A stretch of DNA of 64,000 nt from Pelagimonas sp. Its GTDB lineage: Bacteria > Pseudomonadota > Alphaproteobacteria > Rhodobacterales > Rhodobacteraceae. Made by a program: the position numbers and the translations under genes. A model generated the notes under the pieces. The model was not told where the DNA came from and ran no database searches. It saw only the letters and a program-made list of their open reading frames with translations. Where the stretch lies: positions 124,001 to 188,000 of the forward strand of contig JAOARX010000027.1 in NCBI GenBank assembly GCA_025210345.1, in the 5' to 3' direction. Below are positions 18,180-27,863 of the stretch, in pieces; position 1 is the stretch's first letter; each line of letters opens with the position of its first letter.

Positions 18180-18707
18180 TCAGCTCGGGATCGGTGTCAG
18201 CTCAGACGCAAAGCGCGCTGCATTGTCCTGATAATGACGCGCGGATTTCCGCAGGCCCTCGATCGCGGCATCGTCAAGTTGGCGCACAACCTTGCCCGGC
18301 ACCCCCATCACCAGCGACCCATCCGGGATCTCTTTGCCCTCGGTGATCAGGGCACCGGCGCCGATCAGACAGTTCTTGCCGATCTTCGCGCCGTTCAGGA
18401 TGGTCGCGCCCATCCCGATCAAAGAGTTCTCGCCAATCACACAGCCGTGCAGCATGACCTTGTGGCCAATGGTGCACCCAGCCCCGATCACGAGCGCAAA
18501 CCCAGGATCGGTGTGGCAGACCACGTTTTCTTGCAGGTTCGAGCCCGCGCCCACACGGATCTCTTCGTTGTCACCGCGCAGGGTGCAGCCGAACCAGACA
18601 TTCGCCTTGTCCTCAAGCACCACATTGCCGATCACATTGGCATCCGGTGCGACCCACGCCGTGTCCGCGATGTCGGGGCGAATGTCGCCCAGGGCATAGA
18701 CTGTCAT
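18180..18707 (-). CDS. Gamma-carbonic anhydrase-like protein
   Basis: A 175-residue left-handed beta-helix protein made of hexapeptide repeats, followed by a C-terminal helix. The three zinc-ligand histidines expected for gamma-carbonic anhydrases are in place: H65 (ENVVCHTD), H82 (TIGHK) and H87 (MLHG). It may hydrate CO2 or act as a related trimeric acyltransferase-like protein; many homologues (YrdA/CaiE type) have no proven activity. Its start overlaps the gmk stop by four bases. Confidence 0.85.
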   Translation of the reverse strand: MTVYALGDIRPDIADTAWVAPDANVIGNVVLEDKANVWFGCTLRGDNEEIRVGAGSNLQENVVCHTDPGFALVIGAGCTIGHKVMLHGCVIGENSLIGMGATILNGAKIGKNCLIGAGALITEGKEIPDGSLVMGVPGKVVRQLDDAAIEGLRKSARHYQDNAARFASELTPIPS

Positions 18708-19342
18708 GACAGCTCCTCGAATTCGGTTTGTAGATTGCGGACATGTTCCACCAGATCCGGCTGCTGTAACCGGCGCAGGCGCGTGGCCTCGACGATGGTT
18801 TTGAGCCGCTCAAAGGTGACATCCAGATCGTCATTCACCAGCACATGATCATAGCTGCCCCAGTGGCTGATTTCATCCCAGCTTTTTTGCATCCGCTTGG
18901 CGATCACATCGTCACTGTCCTGCCCGCGCGACACAAGACGACGGCGCAATTCGGTGATCGAGGGCGGCAGGATAAAGATCGACAAGGTGCTTTGCCCCAG
19001 CGAGGAGTTCACCACCTGCTGCGCGCCCTGCCAGTCAATGTCAAAGATCACGTCGCGGCCCTGTGAAATCGCATCTTCCACCGGTGCCTTGGGCGAGCCG
19101 TAGAAATTGCCAAACACATGCGCATGTTCCAGCATGCCCTGCTCGGCCACGGTGCGCTTGAACTCTTCTTCGCTGACGAAATGGTAATGCACCCCGTTTT
19201 CTTCACCCGGGCGCGGCGCGCGCGTGGTGGCAGAGACGGAAAAGCTCAGCGATGGGTCCCAATCCAGCAAACGACGCGAGAGGGTGGATTTGCCCGCGCC
19301 TGACGGCGATGACAGGATGATCAAAAGGCCACGACGGCTCAT
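18704..19342 (-). CDS. gmk: Guanylate kinase
   Basis: A 212-residue kinase converting GMP to GDP with ATP. The P-loop [10 protein letters not shown] is near residues 10-19. GMP-binding segments [13 protein letters not shown] and [11 protein letters not shown] follow, then IDWQGAQQV. The ATG at 19342 has GGAG seven bases upstream; the in-frame extension beyond it overlaps yicC and lacks family similarity. It sits 17 bases after yicC, the widespread yicC-gmk pairing, and overlaps the carbonic anhydrase-like gene. Confidence 0.95.
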   Translation of the reverse strand: MSRRGLLIILSSPSGAGKSTLSRRLLDWDPSLSFSVSATTRAPRPGEENGVHYHFVSEEEFKRTVAEQGMLEHAHVFGNFYGSPKAPVEDAISQGRDVIFDIDWQGAQQVVNSSLGQSTLSIFILPPSITELRRRLVSRGQDSDDVIAKRMQKSWDEISHWGSYDHVLVNDDLDVTFERLKTIVEATRLRRLQQPDLVEHVRNLQTEFEELS

Positions 19343-19359
19343 GCGGTGCTCCGGTTTGG

Positions 19360-20250
19360 TTATTCGACGTTCTGGACCTGCTCGCGCATTTGGTCGATGA
19401 CGGTTTTCAGCGCCAAGCCATGCTGTGTCAACGCGGGATCGCCAGATTTCGAACACAGGGTGTTCGCTTCGCGGTTAAATTCCTGCATCAGGAAATCCAG
19501 CTTGCGGCCAATGGCGCCGGGGCTGTCCAGCAAGTCCCGGGCCGCGCTGACATGCGCGCGCAGCCGGTCAATTTCTTCGGTCACATCGGATTTCACCACC
19601 AACAGCGCCAGTTCCTGAGCAATCCGGGCTTCGTCCAGGGGGTCCGAGGTCTCAAGGATTTGCGCCATCTGAGCCCTGAGCTTTTCTTGTTGCCCGATCA
19701 GACGCGCGGCGGCGGCGGCTTCACTCAGGGTAACGAGATCTTCAATTTCCTTGACCTGGCGGTAAAGGATTTGCCCCATTTCGGCCCCTTCCCGCGCGCG
19801 CATGTCACAAAATGCCTCAATTGCGACAAGAAAATCGGTGCGAATCTGCTGCCCCAGCTCGGATGAATCCGGGCGCTGTGCCTCGGTGGTCAGAACCCCT
19901 TTCAGCCCCATGATCTGCGCTGCGGTCGATGTGCCCAGATCAAGGCCCAGGGTGTCCGCCTTGGCCTCGATCTGCGCCAGCCCCGAGAGAATCCCCGCCA
20001 GTTGGTTTTCGTCCAGGCGCAGGGCGCTTTCTCCGTCGGTCGATGCGATCTTGAGACCAACCTGAACATTGCCCCTGAGTATCTTTTTCCCAAGGGTTTC
20101 ACGTACATAGCTTTCCAACCCCTCGATCCAGTCCGGCAAGCGCACACGGACATCCAGACCCTTGCCGTTGACACTGCGCAGATCCCAGATCCATGTGTAA
20201 CCAAGGCCCTGGCCCTGTGTGCTTGCAAATCCTGTCATAGACTGGCGCAT
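19360..20250 (-). CDS. yicC: YicC family protein, putative endoribonuclease
   Basis: A 296-residue YicC-family protein, beginning with the invariant RQSMTGFAS and [14 protein letters not shown] segments and ending with [20 protein letters not shown], the highly conserved DUF1732 motif. E. coli YicC has been linked to RNA cleavage and stationary-phase survival. The middle part is helical and probably coiled-coil. It is the first gene of the yicC-gmk unit. Confidence 0.92.
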   Translation of the reverse strand: MRQSMTGFASTQGQGLGYTWIWDLRSVNGKGLDVRVRLPDWIEGLESYVRETLGKKILRGNVQVGLKIASTDGESALRLDENQLAGILSGLAQIEAKADTLGLDLGTSTAAQIMGLKGVLTTEAQRPDSSELGQQIRTDFLVAIEAFCDMRAREGAEMGQILYRQVKEIEDLVTLSEAAAAARLIGQQEKLRAQMAQILETSDPLDEARIAQELALLVVKSDVTEEIDRLRAHVSAARDLLDSPGAIGRKLDFLMQEFNREANTLCSKSGDPALTQHGLALKTVIDQMREQVQNVE

Positions 20251-20444
20251 CCTGCCCCTCCCTTTGGATCCAAGGGGTAGCGCCCGCGACAGGCCAAGGC
20301 AAGCCGGTCCCGCGGCTGTTAACCTTTCGGTTAGAAATAAGGCGAAAAGTTAGTGCCAATTTGCTATGAATATTTCAGGAACAAAGATTAAGCTGATCGA
20401 TACGTGTTCAAGAGCGCATTGATCACATAGCAAGGAGCGGAACC

Positions 20445-21197
20445 ATGTTGGGGAACGGTGGGAATGGTCAGGATATCGTGTCGATGACTGAGCGGGACAA
20501 AGCCCGCAGGCTGGCCCCTTTGCGCCATATCGAAGCCTATTGGCATGGGCTTTGCGACGCGGACCAGGTGCCCCTGCGCAGCCAGATTGATCCCCGGGGC
20601 ATGGAAAACGCGCTGGAAAACGCCTTTTTGATGGAGCGCATCGCCCCCTCAATGGCAAAGATCCGCGTGGCCGGCACACATTTGAATGACTTGATGGGCA
20701 TGCAGATTGCGGGCATGCCGATCTCCAGCCTGATTGCCCCGGCAGAGCGTGAGAAATTTGGCAAAGCGGTTCAGTCGCTGTTTGCGGACCCGGCGGTGGT
20801 GCGCATGGATCTGGTTGCCGAATCCGGTTTTGGCAAGCCCGAGTTGCAGGCCAATCTGATCATGATGCCCTTGCGGTCTGATTTTGGCGATCTGAGCCGC
20901 GGGTTGGGGGCGCTTGTCAGCCACGGCAAGATCGGGCGCACACCGCGCCGGTTCAACATCCGCTCGATCGAGGTCATTCCGGCGCTCAAAAACAAAGGCA
21001 TCGTTTCGCGGCGTCCCGTCGAAATCCCGGCTGAGGTCGATGCGGCCAAACCGCAGCAGGGCAGCACGCTGTCCGATGTGGCATCCCCTTTGCGAAACGC
21101 GCTTGGGCGCAACATTAAGAACACGTTCAAAGCCAATGATATGTCAACAGAAACCCCTGCGCGAGGCCACTTGCGCCTGGTGGTCTCCAACGATTGA
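20445..21197 (+). CDS. PAS-domain protein of unknown role
   Basis: A 250-residue soluble protein. Residues about 20-160 form a PAS-like domain (AYWHGLCDADQVPLRSQIDP at its start, then MGMQIAGMPISSLI), of a type common as an orphan protein in Rhodobacterales. No output domain follows; the C-terminal 90 residues look disordered and basic. It is monocistronic, divergent from yicC, and ends before a strong hairpin. Start ATG at 20445 follows AAGGAGCGG. I assign no function. Confidence 0.7.
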   Translation: MLGNGGNGQDIVSMTERDKARRLAPLRHIEAYWHGLCDADQVPLRSQIDPRGMENALENAFLMERIAPSMAKIRVAGTHLNDLMGMQIAGMPISSLIAPAEREKFGKAVQSLFADPAVVRMDLVAESGFGKPELQANLIMMPLRSDFGDLSRGLGALVSHGKIGRTPRRFNIRSIEVIPALKNKGIVSRRPVEIPAEVDAAKPQQGSTLSDVASPLRNALGRNIKNTFKANDMSTETPARGHLRLVVSND

Positions 21198-21242
21198 TCA
21201 AGGGGTGAAAACACCCCAAATGCCAGCCTGACAGGGCAATTG

Positions 21243-21278
21243 AAAAGACCCGGAGAACATCTGCTCTCCGGGCCTTTT
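21243..21278. terminator. Bidirectional terminator between the PAS gene and DAHP synthase
   Basis: A stem of CCCGGAGA (21249-21256) with TCTCCGGG (21265-21272) is extended by AAAA and TTTT tails on both sides, so it can work for both convergent genes. Confidence 0.8.
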
Positions 21279-21309
21279 CATATGTTCAATTCCCGACTGT
21301 GCGAGAGGC

Positions 21310-22680
21310 TCATGACACGGCGGTCATGGCCCCCTGACCACGGCGCTTGGTCAGCTCTTCTGCGACCAGGAACGCCAGTTCCAGCGACTGGTTGGCATTC
21401 AGACGCGGGTCACATGCCGTATGATAGCGATCCGAGAGATCCTCTTCGGTCACGGCACGCACGCCACCGGTACATTCGGTCACATCCAGTCCGGTCATCT
21501 CGAAATGAACGCCGCCGGGGATGGTGCCCTCGGCGTTGTGAACGGCAAAGAAATCCTGCACTTCCCCCAAAACCGAGTTGAACGGGCGGGTCTTGTAACC
21601 CGTCGCCGATTTGATGGTGTTGCCATGCATCGGATCACAGACCCAGGTGACATTTGCCCCCTCTTCCTGCACGGCCTTGATCAGGCGCGGCAGGTGGTCG
21701 GCGACTTTTCCGGCACCAAATCGGGCAATCAAAGTCAATTTGCCTTCTTCATTGGTCGGATTGAGCTTGTTCATCAGCACTTTGAGATCTTCGGCGGTGG
21801 TGGTGGGACCACATTTCAAACCGACGGGGTTGATCACACCGCGGGCGAATTCAACATGTGCGCCATCTGGCTGGCGGGTGCGATCCCCGATCCAGATCAT
21901 GTGCCCCGACCCGGCAAGCCATTGGTCGCTGGTCGAATCCAAACGCGTCAGGGCCTCTTCGTACTCAAGCAGCAGGGATTCGTGGCTGACGTAGAAATCA
22001 ACGCTTTGCAGCGTGTGCGCCTGACGCCCGGTGACGCCCGCCGCTTTCATAAAGTCAAGCGTGTCGGTGATGCGCCCCGCCATTTCGCGGTATTTCGAAG
22101 TTTCTTCGCCCTGGGTAAACCCAAGGGTCCACTGGTGCACCTGATGAACATCCGCATAGCCGCCGGTCGAAAAGGCGCGCAACAGGTTCAGCGTTGCAGC
22201 GGCCTGGGTGTAGGCCTGCAGCATTTTGCGCGGGTCGGGAATACGCGCCTGCGGGGTAAAGGCCAGCTCATTGATGATGTCACCGCGATAGCTGGGCAGT
22301 TCGACGCCATCCAGCACTTCGGTTGGTGCGCTGCGCGGTTTGGCAAATTGTCCCGCCATCCGGCCCACTTTGACCACGGGCACCTTTGCGCCATAGGTCA
22401 GGACCATCGCCATTTGCAGCATGACCTTAAAGGTATCGCGAATCGCATCGGCGCTGAATTGCTCAAAGCTTTCTGCACAATCGCCCCCCTGAAGCAAAAA
22501 CGCCTCGCCACGCCCCGCGGCCCCAAGCGCCGCTTTCAGCTTGCGCGCTTCACCCGCAAAGACCAGCGGCGGATATTTGGCCAACTGCTCTTCGACCGCG
22601 TTCAATGCGGTGGGATCGGTGTATTCCGGCATCTGAACGCGCGGTTTCTGGCGCCAGTTCGATTTCTGCCACTCGGTCAT
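21310..22680 (-). CDS. 3-deoxy-7-phosphoheptulonate synthase, class II
   Basis: A 456-residue plant-type (class II) DAHP synthase that condenses phosphoenolpyruvate and erythrose 4-phosphate, the entry of the shikimate pathway. Typical blocks are [37 protein letters not shown] and [10 protein letters not shown], followed by GGVHFEMTG and the metal-site ECTGG. Start at 22680 is supported by GGAG upstream. It is monocistronic between convergent and divergent neighbours. TrpE in this window is a downstream consumer of the same pathway. Confidence 0.96.
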   Translation of the reverse strand: MTEWQKSNWRQKPRVQMPEYTDPTALNAVEEQLAKYPPLVFAGEARKLKAALGAAGRGEAFLLQGGDCAESFEQFSADAIRDTFKVMLQMAMVLTYGAKVPVVKVGRMAGQFAKPRSAPTEVLDGVELPSYRGDIINELAFTPQARIPDPRKMLQAYTQAAATLNLLRAFSTGGYADVHQVHQWTLGFTQGEETSKYREMAGRITDTLDFMKAAGVTGRQAHTLQSVDFYVSHESLLLEYEEALTRLDSTSDQWLAGSGHMIWIGDRTRQPDGAHVEFARGVINPVGLKCGPTTTAEDLKVLMNKLNPTNEEGKLTLIARFGAGKVADHLPRLIKAVQEEGANVTWVCDPMHGNTIKSATGYKTRPFNSVLGEVQDFFAVHNAEGTIPGGVHFEMTGLDVTECTGGVRAVTEEDLSDRYHTACDPRLNANQSLELAFLVAEELTKRRGQGAMTAVS

Positions 22681-22881
22681 GATCGCTCCTCCGATCCGGG
22701 TTTCTCATGGTGCAGAGCACCTTACGGCTGCGATCTATAGCCAAAGCCCCCAACAAGGACCAGAGCGTTTTCAAATCCGTGTCTTGACGCTGCGGCCCGC
22801 TTCTGTCCAAGTAGCGTACCTACGCCGCAAACATGCGATCAGGCCAAAAGACCACCACCCGTACCCAAAGGGAGTTGCGCG

Positions 22882-23892
22882 ATGCTTCCACCGGCAAAAC
22901 GTCAAATTGTTAAAGTCGAAAACGAAACGGACCGGCCCCAGCAGTTCGTGTTCGTTCTGCTGAACGATTTCACGCTTTTGTCCTTTGCTGCGGCGATGGA
23001 CTGTCTAAGACTGGCCAATCGCATGGCCAACAAGACGCTTTATACATGGAAAGTGGTTGGGGAAGGCGGAGATACCGTCAGATCATCCACCCAAACCGTG
23101 TTTCAGTTGGAAGGCGATCTAGAGGATGTCCATCGTGACGACGTGGTCGTCTTGTGCGGCGGGCGTGCGGTCCATGAAGCCACCTCAAAGCGGCTTTTGG
23201 CCTGGCTTAGGCGTGAGGCCCGCAAGGGTATTCGGCTTGCCGGGTTGTGTACCGCATCCTATTCCATGGCCAAGGCAGGGTTGTTGGACGGCAAAAAGGC
23301 GACCATCCACTGGGAAAATCAGGACAGCTTTTCGGAAGAATTCGAAGAAGTCGAACTGACGAAATCTGTCTTTACCATTGATGGAAACCGCATGTCCACA
23401 GCCGGCGGGACGTCTTCGATTGATCTGTTCTTGCAGTTGATCGCCAGCGATCATGGCGAAGAATTGGCCAGTGCGGTCGCGGATCAACAGATCTATTCGT
23501 CGATCCGGACCGATCAGGATACACAACGTCTGTCGGTTCCCACGCGGATCGGCGTCCGACACCCCAAGCTCAGCCAAGTCATCCAGATGATGGAAAGCAA
23601 TATCGAAGAGCCCATCAGCCCCTCGCTTTTGGCCAAGGATGTGGGCATGTCGACACGTCAGCTTGAGCGGTTGTTTCGCCGCTATCTCAACCGGTCGCCG
23701 AAACGATATTATATGGAATTGCGCCTGCAAAAGGCACGCAACCTGCTGATGCAGACCGATATGAGCGTGATCAACGTGGCTTTGGCCTGCGGGTTTGCCA
23801 GCCCTTCTCATTTTTCGAAATGTTACCGAGCGCACTATGAAACCACCCCGTATCGCGAACGCGGAACGCATGCTTCCCGTTTGTCGGTATAG
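22882..23892 (+). CDS. GlxA-family transcriptional regulator (DJ-1/PfpI-like domain plus AraC HTH)
   Basis: A 336-residue regulator. The N-terminal DJ-1/PfpI-like amidotransferase-type domain spans about residues 15-195 (DVVVLCGG, then LAGLCTASYSMAKAG where the cysteine sits at the elbow). The C-terminal AraC/XylS double helix-turn-helix follows (SPSLLAKDVGMSTRQLERLF, then ALACGFASPSHFSKCYR). This architecture is shared with GbdR/CdhR regulators of glycine betaine and carnitine catabolism, but no such genes are adjacent, so the effector is open. Confidence 0.88.
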   Translation: MLPPAKRQIVKVENETDRPQQFVFVLLNDFTLLSFAAAMDCLRLANRMANKTLYTWKVVGEGGDTVRSSTQTVFQLEGDLEDVHRDDVVVLCGGRAVHEATSKRLLAWLRREARKGIRLAGLCTASYSMAKAGLLDGKKATIHWENQDSFSEEFEEVELTKSVFTIDGNRMSTAGGTSSIDLFLQLIASDHGEELASAVADQQIYSSIRTDQDTQRLSVPTRIGVRHPKLSQVIQMMESNIEEPISPSLLAKDVGMSTRQLERLFRRYLNRSPKRYYMELRLQKARNLLMQTDMSVINVALACGFASPSHFSKCYRAHYETTPYRERGTHASRLSV

Positions 23893-23932
23893 AGTATTTT
23901 TCGGTTTAGGAGGTCGGTTTAGGGGTAACTGC

Positions 23933-23972
23933 ACGGTCACTCGCGTGAATCAACGGTCATCCGCGTGAATCA
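23933..23972. repeat. Two tandem 20-bp repeats
   Basis: ACGGTCACTCGCGTGAATCA (23933-23952) is followed directly by a copy differing at only two positions (23953-23972), then CAGGTCACC, a third partial start. At 24083-24100 a related segment GGGTCACGTAAATGACCC occurs. Such iterated terminal repeats occur at ends of IS21-like elements, but no transposase gene is present. They follow the regulator stop by about 40 bases. Confidence 0.6.
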
Positions 23973-24128
23973 CAGGTCACCACCAGCTCCCCCTGAGTCA
24001 CACAAAACCGCCAAGAGACAAAAACTTCTCTCACGCAAACGGCCTGAGGGCGGAAAATGTGGGCGGTATAGGGGGAACCGCAGGGTCACGTAAATGACCC
24101 CACGGTTATGCCCCTTAATCCTGCTCTC

Positions 24129-24551
24129 TCAAAACAAATCCAAGATCGCGCGCGCGTTCGAGTTGAAATTGAACCGCAACACGATGAGCTTGTCATCGGT
24201 TTGGTGCAGCAAGAAATAGAAATAGAGATAGTCCCGCCCGGTCCAATACATCCGCCCCTCTTCCCAAAGGCCCGGACCGATTTCGCGGCGATTAAAGACA
24301 ATCCCGTCGTTCAGGCCACGCGGATAGATGGCGTTGAACTGGTTGTTCAATCCCGAAAGCTGCTCTGGGGTGTACTCATCCCGCCCACCCAGCTCTTGAA
24401 TGAGGCGCGGCCAATCTCGTGTTCGAACGCTGTCCCCAACGAAATCTGAAAACACGTTATAGTCTTGATAAAGACTATCTTCTGCCTGGGTAGTCGTCGC
24501 CAGACCGAACACAAGTGTCAAACCAGCAGCAAGGGACATGAGTTTTTGCAA
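24129..24551 (-). CDS. Secreted protein of unknown function
   Basis: A 140-residue protein with an N-terminal signal peptide (MQKLMSLAAGLTLVFGLATT, cut near TQA), so it is exported to the periplasm. The mature part is rich in aromatic residues (WTGRDYLYFYFLLHQ) and has no motif I recognise. It stands alone between a repeat-containing spacer and a divergent ABC transporter gene. The reading frame looks real from its signal peptide and codon use, but it may be a poorly conserved lineage gene. Confidence 0.6.
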   Translation of the reverse strand: MQKLMSLAAGLTLVFGLATTTQAEDSLYQDYNVFSDFVGDSVRTRDWPRLIQELGGRDEYTPEQLSGLNNQFNAIYPRGLNDGIVFNRREIGPGLWEEGRMYWTGRDYLYFYFLLHQTDDKLIVLRFNFNSNARAILDLF

Positions 24552-24849
24552 GATCTCTCTCCGAATGGGTGTCTACAATGCGCGAATCCTAAACGCAGCT
24601 GTCCATCGGGTACACCCCTGGCCTGTGAAAACAGAGGCCAGGGGCACCCCCAGCCAGATCGAGGTGCAACTATAAGAACTTATATACAAACACCCACTCG
24701 CATAGAGCGAAAGCCTTACACATACGATTATTTCGATGCCGGTTTTTTTGGCACCTACCCAATTTCCCCTATAGGAAACAGGGTTTTCTTTTGCTGTAAC
24801 CCACCCTAGGGTTCTTGCTGGATAAGGATCCATCTAGGGAGATGACATA
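24552..24849. other. Divergent intergenic region upstream of the ABC transporter operon
   Basis: This 298-base gap holds a perfect 10-bp inverted repeat (CCCCTGGCCT at 24615-24624 with AGGCCAGGGG at 24635-24644). It lacks a T-run, so it is more likely an operator or leader structure than a terminator. The remainder is AT-richer than the coding surroundings and probably carries the transporter promoter. Confidence 0.4.
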
Positions 24850-26034
24850 ATGAAAAAGCTGCTTTTGGCCACCGCGGCCTCGGCTCTGACCGCAGGCGCA
24901 GCACTGGCAGACGACGTCAAAGTTGGCGTCATCCTGGGCTTTACCGGCCCGATTGAATCGCTGACCCCCGGCATGGCGGCCTCGGCTGAGCTGGCCATGA
25001 AAGAAATCTCCGACAGCGGCAAGCTGTTGGGCGGCAAAACCATGACACCGGTGCGCGCCGATTCGACCTGTGTTGATTCCGCAGCGGCGGGTGCGGCTGC
25101 CGAACGTCTGATCACCTCGGAAGGTGTCGTCGCGATCATGGGCGCGGATTGCTCGGGTGTGACCGGCGCGATCTTGTCGAATGTCGCGGTGCCGAACGGT
25201 GTTCCGATGATTTCGCCCTCGGCGACCTCGCCCGCGCTGTCGGAAACCGAAGACAATGGCCTGTTCTTCCGCACCGCACCGTCTGACGCGCGTCAAGGCG
25301 CCGTTCTGGCCGACATCGTGGTTGCGCGTGGCATCATGGAACTGGCTGTGACCTACACCAACAACGACTATGGCAAGGGTCTGGCGGACAGCTTCTCGGC
25401 GGCATACACCGCTGCGGGTGGCAAAATCACCCTGACCGCACCGCATGACGATGCAAAGGCCGACTATTCGGCAGAAGTTGGCGCGCTGGCATCCGCTGGT
25501 GGTGACGCGCTGGCGGTGTTTGGCTATACCGACAAAGGCGGCAAGGGCATCATTCAGGCGTCGATCGACACCGATGCATTTGGCAGCTTTATCTTTGGCG
25601 ACGGCATGTATGGCGACCAGATTGTCAAAGATCTGGGCGCGGATCTTGATGGCACCTTTGGCACGGTTCCGTGGGCCCAGGGCGATGGCGCAAAGATGTT
25701 CGAGGGCATCGCTGCCGCGGCTGATATTGATCCCAACGGGGCCTATGTGCGCGAATCCTATGACGCGGCGGCTTTGATCGCGCTGGCGATGGCCGCAGGT
25801 GGCGAAGCCACTTCGGCAGCTGTGACCGCCAATGTTCTGAACGTGGCCAACGCGCCGGGTGAAAAGATCATGCCGGGCGAGCTGGGCAAGGCGCTGGAAA
25901 TCCTCGCGGCGGGTGGTGAAGTTGACTATGTCGGCGCAACCGGCGTTGAGCTGATCGGCCCCGGCGAAGCGGGCGGCACCTATCGCCACTTCGAGGTCAA
26001 GGACATGGCCTACGAAACCGTCGAAATCAAATAA
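24850..26034 (+). CDS. Branched-chain amino acid/amide-type ABC transporter substrate-binding protein
   Basis: A 394-residue periplasmic binding protein of the LivJ/receptor family-ligand-binding type. The signal peptide ends near AALA-DD (residue 20). The mature protein starts DVKVGVILGFTGPIESL, the standard entry to the two-lobe fold, with ligand-loop segments MGADCSGVTG and SPSATSPALS. A GGAG-type site precedes the ATG. It heads a five-gene importer operon. The ligand could be amino acids, amides or other small nitrogen compounds. Confidence 0.92.
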   Translation: MKKLLLATAASALTAGAALADDVKVGVILGFTGPIESLTPGMAASAELAMKEISDSGKLLGGKTMTPVRADSTCVDSAAAGAAAERLITSEGVVAIMGADCSGVTGAILSNVAVPNGVPMISPSATSPALSETEDNGLFFRTAPSDARQGAVLADIVVARGIMELAVTYTNNDYGKGLADSFSAAYTAAGGKITLTAPHDDAKADYSAEVGALASAGGDALAVFGYTDKGGKGIIQASIDTDAFGSFIFGDGMYGDQIVKDLGADLDGTFGTVPWAQGDGAKMFEGIAAAADIDPNGAYVRESYDAAALIALAMAAGGEATSAAVTANVLNVANAPGEKIMPGELGKALEILAAGGEVDYVGATGVELIGPGEAGGTYRHFEVKDMAYETVEIK

Positions 26035-26052
26035 TCGACTTTTGAATCTGAT

Positions 26053-26078
26053 CAGCCCAGGGTGTTTATCTTGGGCTG
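26053..26078 (+). terminator. Attenuating hairpin after the binding-protein gene
   Basis: A 7-bp stem CAGCCCA / TGGGCTG with a 12-base loop followed by TTTC lies between the binding-protein gene and the first ATPase gene. As with pstS, it may reduce read-through so that the binding protein is made in excess. Confidence 0.55.
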
Positions 26079-26129
26079 TTTCAACGACTTAGAGGGCGCA
26101 TTTAAAGTATCGCCCCAGGGGGATAATCC

Positions 26130-26909
26130 GTGATCCGGGTGGAAAATCTGCACCGCCATTTTGGCGGTTTTCGTGCTGTTGATGGTGCGAGTTTGGAAAT
26201 TGCCAAAGGGTCGATCACTGGGCTTGTTGGCCCGAATGGCGCGGGGAAAACCACGCTGTTCAATGTGATCGCCGGGCTTTTGCCACCGACCAGTGGACAG
26301 GTCTTTATGGACGGCGAAGACATCACCGGTCTGCCGCCGCATGAGCTGTTTCACAAGGGGCTCTTGCGCACCTTTCAGATCGCGCATGAATTCAGTTCGA
26401 TGTCGTGTCGTGAAAACCTGATGATGGTCCCCGGCGGCCAATCGGGCGAGCATCTTTGGAACACCTGGTTTGGTCGCAAGCGCATCGCCGACGAAGAGCG
26501 CGCATTGCGGGCCAAGGCCGATGAAGTTCTTGAATTCCTGACCATCACCCATCTGGCGGATCACCCGGCTGGCGCCATCTCAGGCGGTCAGAAAAAGCTT
26601 TTGGAACTTGGCCGCACCATGATGGTCGATGCCAAGATCGTCTTTCTGGACGAGGTCGGCGCAGGCGTGAACCGCACGCTGTTGATGACCATTGCCGATG
26701 CGATTCTCGAGTTGAACCGCAGCCGGGGCTATACTTTTTGCGTCATCGAACACGACATGGACTTTATCGGCAAGCTCTGTGATCCGGTGATCGTCATGGC
26801 CGAGGGCAAGCATCTGGCAGAAGGCACGCTGGATGAAATCAAAGCCAATGAGCAGGTGATCGAAGCCTATCTGGGGACCGGCCTCAAGAACAAGGAGGCC
26901 AGCGCATGA
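26130..26909 (+). CDS. livG: ABC transporter ATP-binding protein, LivG type
   Basis: A 259-residue ABC ATPase. Walker A GPNGAGKTT is near residues 31-39. The signature is ISGGQKKLLELGR and Walker B is KIVFLDEVGAGVN, where the usual LDEP is replaced by LDEV. The start codon is GTG at 26130 behind AGGGGGAT. Its end overlaps the next ATPase gene by four bases. It pairs with LivF to energise the LivHM channel. Confidence 0.93.
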   Translation: MIRVENLHRHFGGFRAVDGASLEIAKGSITGLVGPNGAGKTTLFNVIAGLLPPTSGQVFMDGEDITGLPPHELFHKGLLRTFQIAHEFSSMSCRENLMMVPGGQSGEHLWNTWFGRKRIADEERALRAKADEVLEFLTITHLADHPAGAISGGQKKLLELGRTMMVDAKIVFLDEVGAGVNRTLLMTIADAILELNRSRGYTFCVIEHDMDFIGKLCDPVIVMAEGKHLAEGTLDEIKANEQVIEAYLGTGLKNKEASA

Positions 26910-27742
26910 GCGGCACGGACAACCCGTATCAGGACGACCACGGCAATCACGATGCGTCGCTGGGAAACCCAAAGGGCATGGGCACAATTGATGCCACCGC
27001 CAAAAGCGGCGAAACCCATCCTGCCCCGGATGAGCCCTTTTTGATTGGCGCCAATATGACCGGTGGCTATGGCAAGAACGGCCCGGATATCCTGCATGAT
27101 TGCACCATTGCAGTTGAAAAGGGTGAAGTTGCCGTGATTGTCGGCCCAAACGGCGCCGGGAAATCCACGGCGATGAAGGCGACCTTTGGCATGCTGAACC
27201 TGCGCAAGGGTCATGTCACGCTGGATGGCACCGACATCACCGCCCTGACCCCGCAGGCGCGTGTGCAAAATGGCATGGGCTTTGTGCCGCAGACCAGCAA
27301 TATCTTTACCTCGATGACGGTGGAAGAGAACCTCGAGATGGGGGCCTTTATCCGCACCGATGATTACACGGACACGATGGAACAGGTCTATGAGCTGTTC
27401 CCGATCCTGCGCGACAAACGCAACCAGCCCGCCGGCGAGCTTTCGGGTGGGCAGCGTCAACAGGTGGCCGTGGGCCGTGCGCTGATGACACAGCCCAAGG
27501 TGCTGTTGCTTGATGAACCCACAGCGGGTGTGTCCCCCATCGTCATGGATGAGCTGTTTGACCGGATCATCGAGGTGGCGCGCTCCGGGATCTCTATCCT
27601 GATGGTCGAACAAAACGCCAAGCAAGCGCTTGAAATCGCAGACAAAGGCTATGTTCTGGTCCAGGGCGCCAATGCACACACCGGCACTGGGCAAAGCCTT
27701 TTGGCGGATCCCGAAGTGCGCAAATCCTTTTTGGGAGGATAA
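26906..27742 (+). CDS. livF: ABC transporter ATP-binding protein, LivF type with N-terminal extension
   Basis: A 278-residue ABC ATPase with Walker A GPNGAGKST (about residues 82-90), signature LSGGQRQQVAVGRAL and Walker B VLLLDEPTAGVSP. An extra hydrophilic N-terminal segment of about 45 residues precedes the ATPase core, compared with usual LivF proteins of about 235. The four-base overlap with livG argues that the extended start is real. Confidence 0.92.
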   Translation: MSGTDNPYQDDHGNHDASLGNPKGMGTIDATAKSGETHPAPDEPFLIGANMTGGYGKNGPDILHDCTIAVEKGEVAVIVGPNGAGKSTAMKATFGMLNLRKGHVTLDGTDITALTPQARVQNGMGFVPQTSNIFTSMTVEENLEMGAFIRTDDYTDTMEQVYELFPILRDKRNQPAGELSGGQRQQVAVGRALMTQPKVLLLDEPTAGVSPIVMDELFDRIIEVARSGISILMVEQNAKQALEIADKGYVLVQGANAHTGTGQSLLADPEVRKSFLGG

Positions 27743-27746
27743 GCAG

Positions 27747-27863
27747 ATGGTGCGGAATTTGGATATTTTCAAAGAGATGAAGCCCGCAGGTCGCGGTTTC
27801 CCCGGGACCGGGGCGCGTGATGCCGGGGGATCTTTTGACACAGATAAGGGGGGCGCCGCGTAA
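27747..27863 (+). CDS. Small 38-codon ORF inside the ABC transporter operon
   Basis: An ATG at 27747 with GGAGG eight bases upstream opens a 38-residue frame (MVRNLDIFKEMKPAGRGFPG...) that ends in TAATG, so its stop overlaps the livH start codon by one base. Tight packing between livF and livH and a good ribosome binding site argue for translation, or at least for a role in coupling livH translation. The peptide is hydrophilic, Gly-rich, and has no membrane segment or recognised motif. It may be missed by annotation because of its size. Confidence 0.55.
   Translation: MVRNLDIFKEMKPAGRGFPGTGARDAGGSFDTDKGGAA

Noticed and set aside
23933-23972. CRISPR array
   Set aside because: Only two adjacent copies without spacers, and no cas genes in the window.
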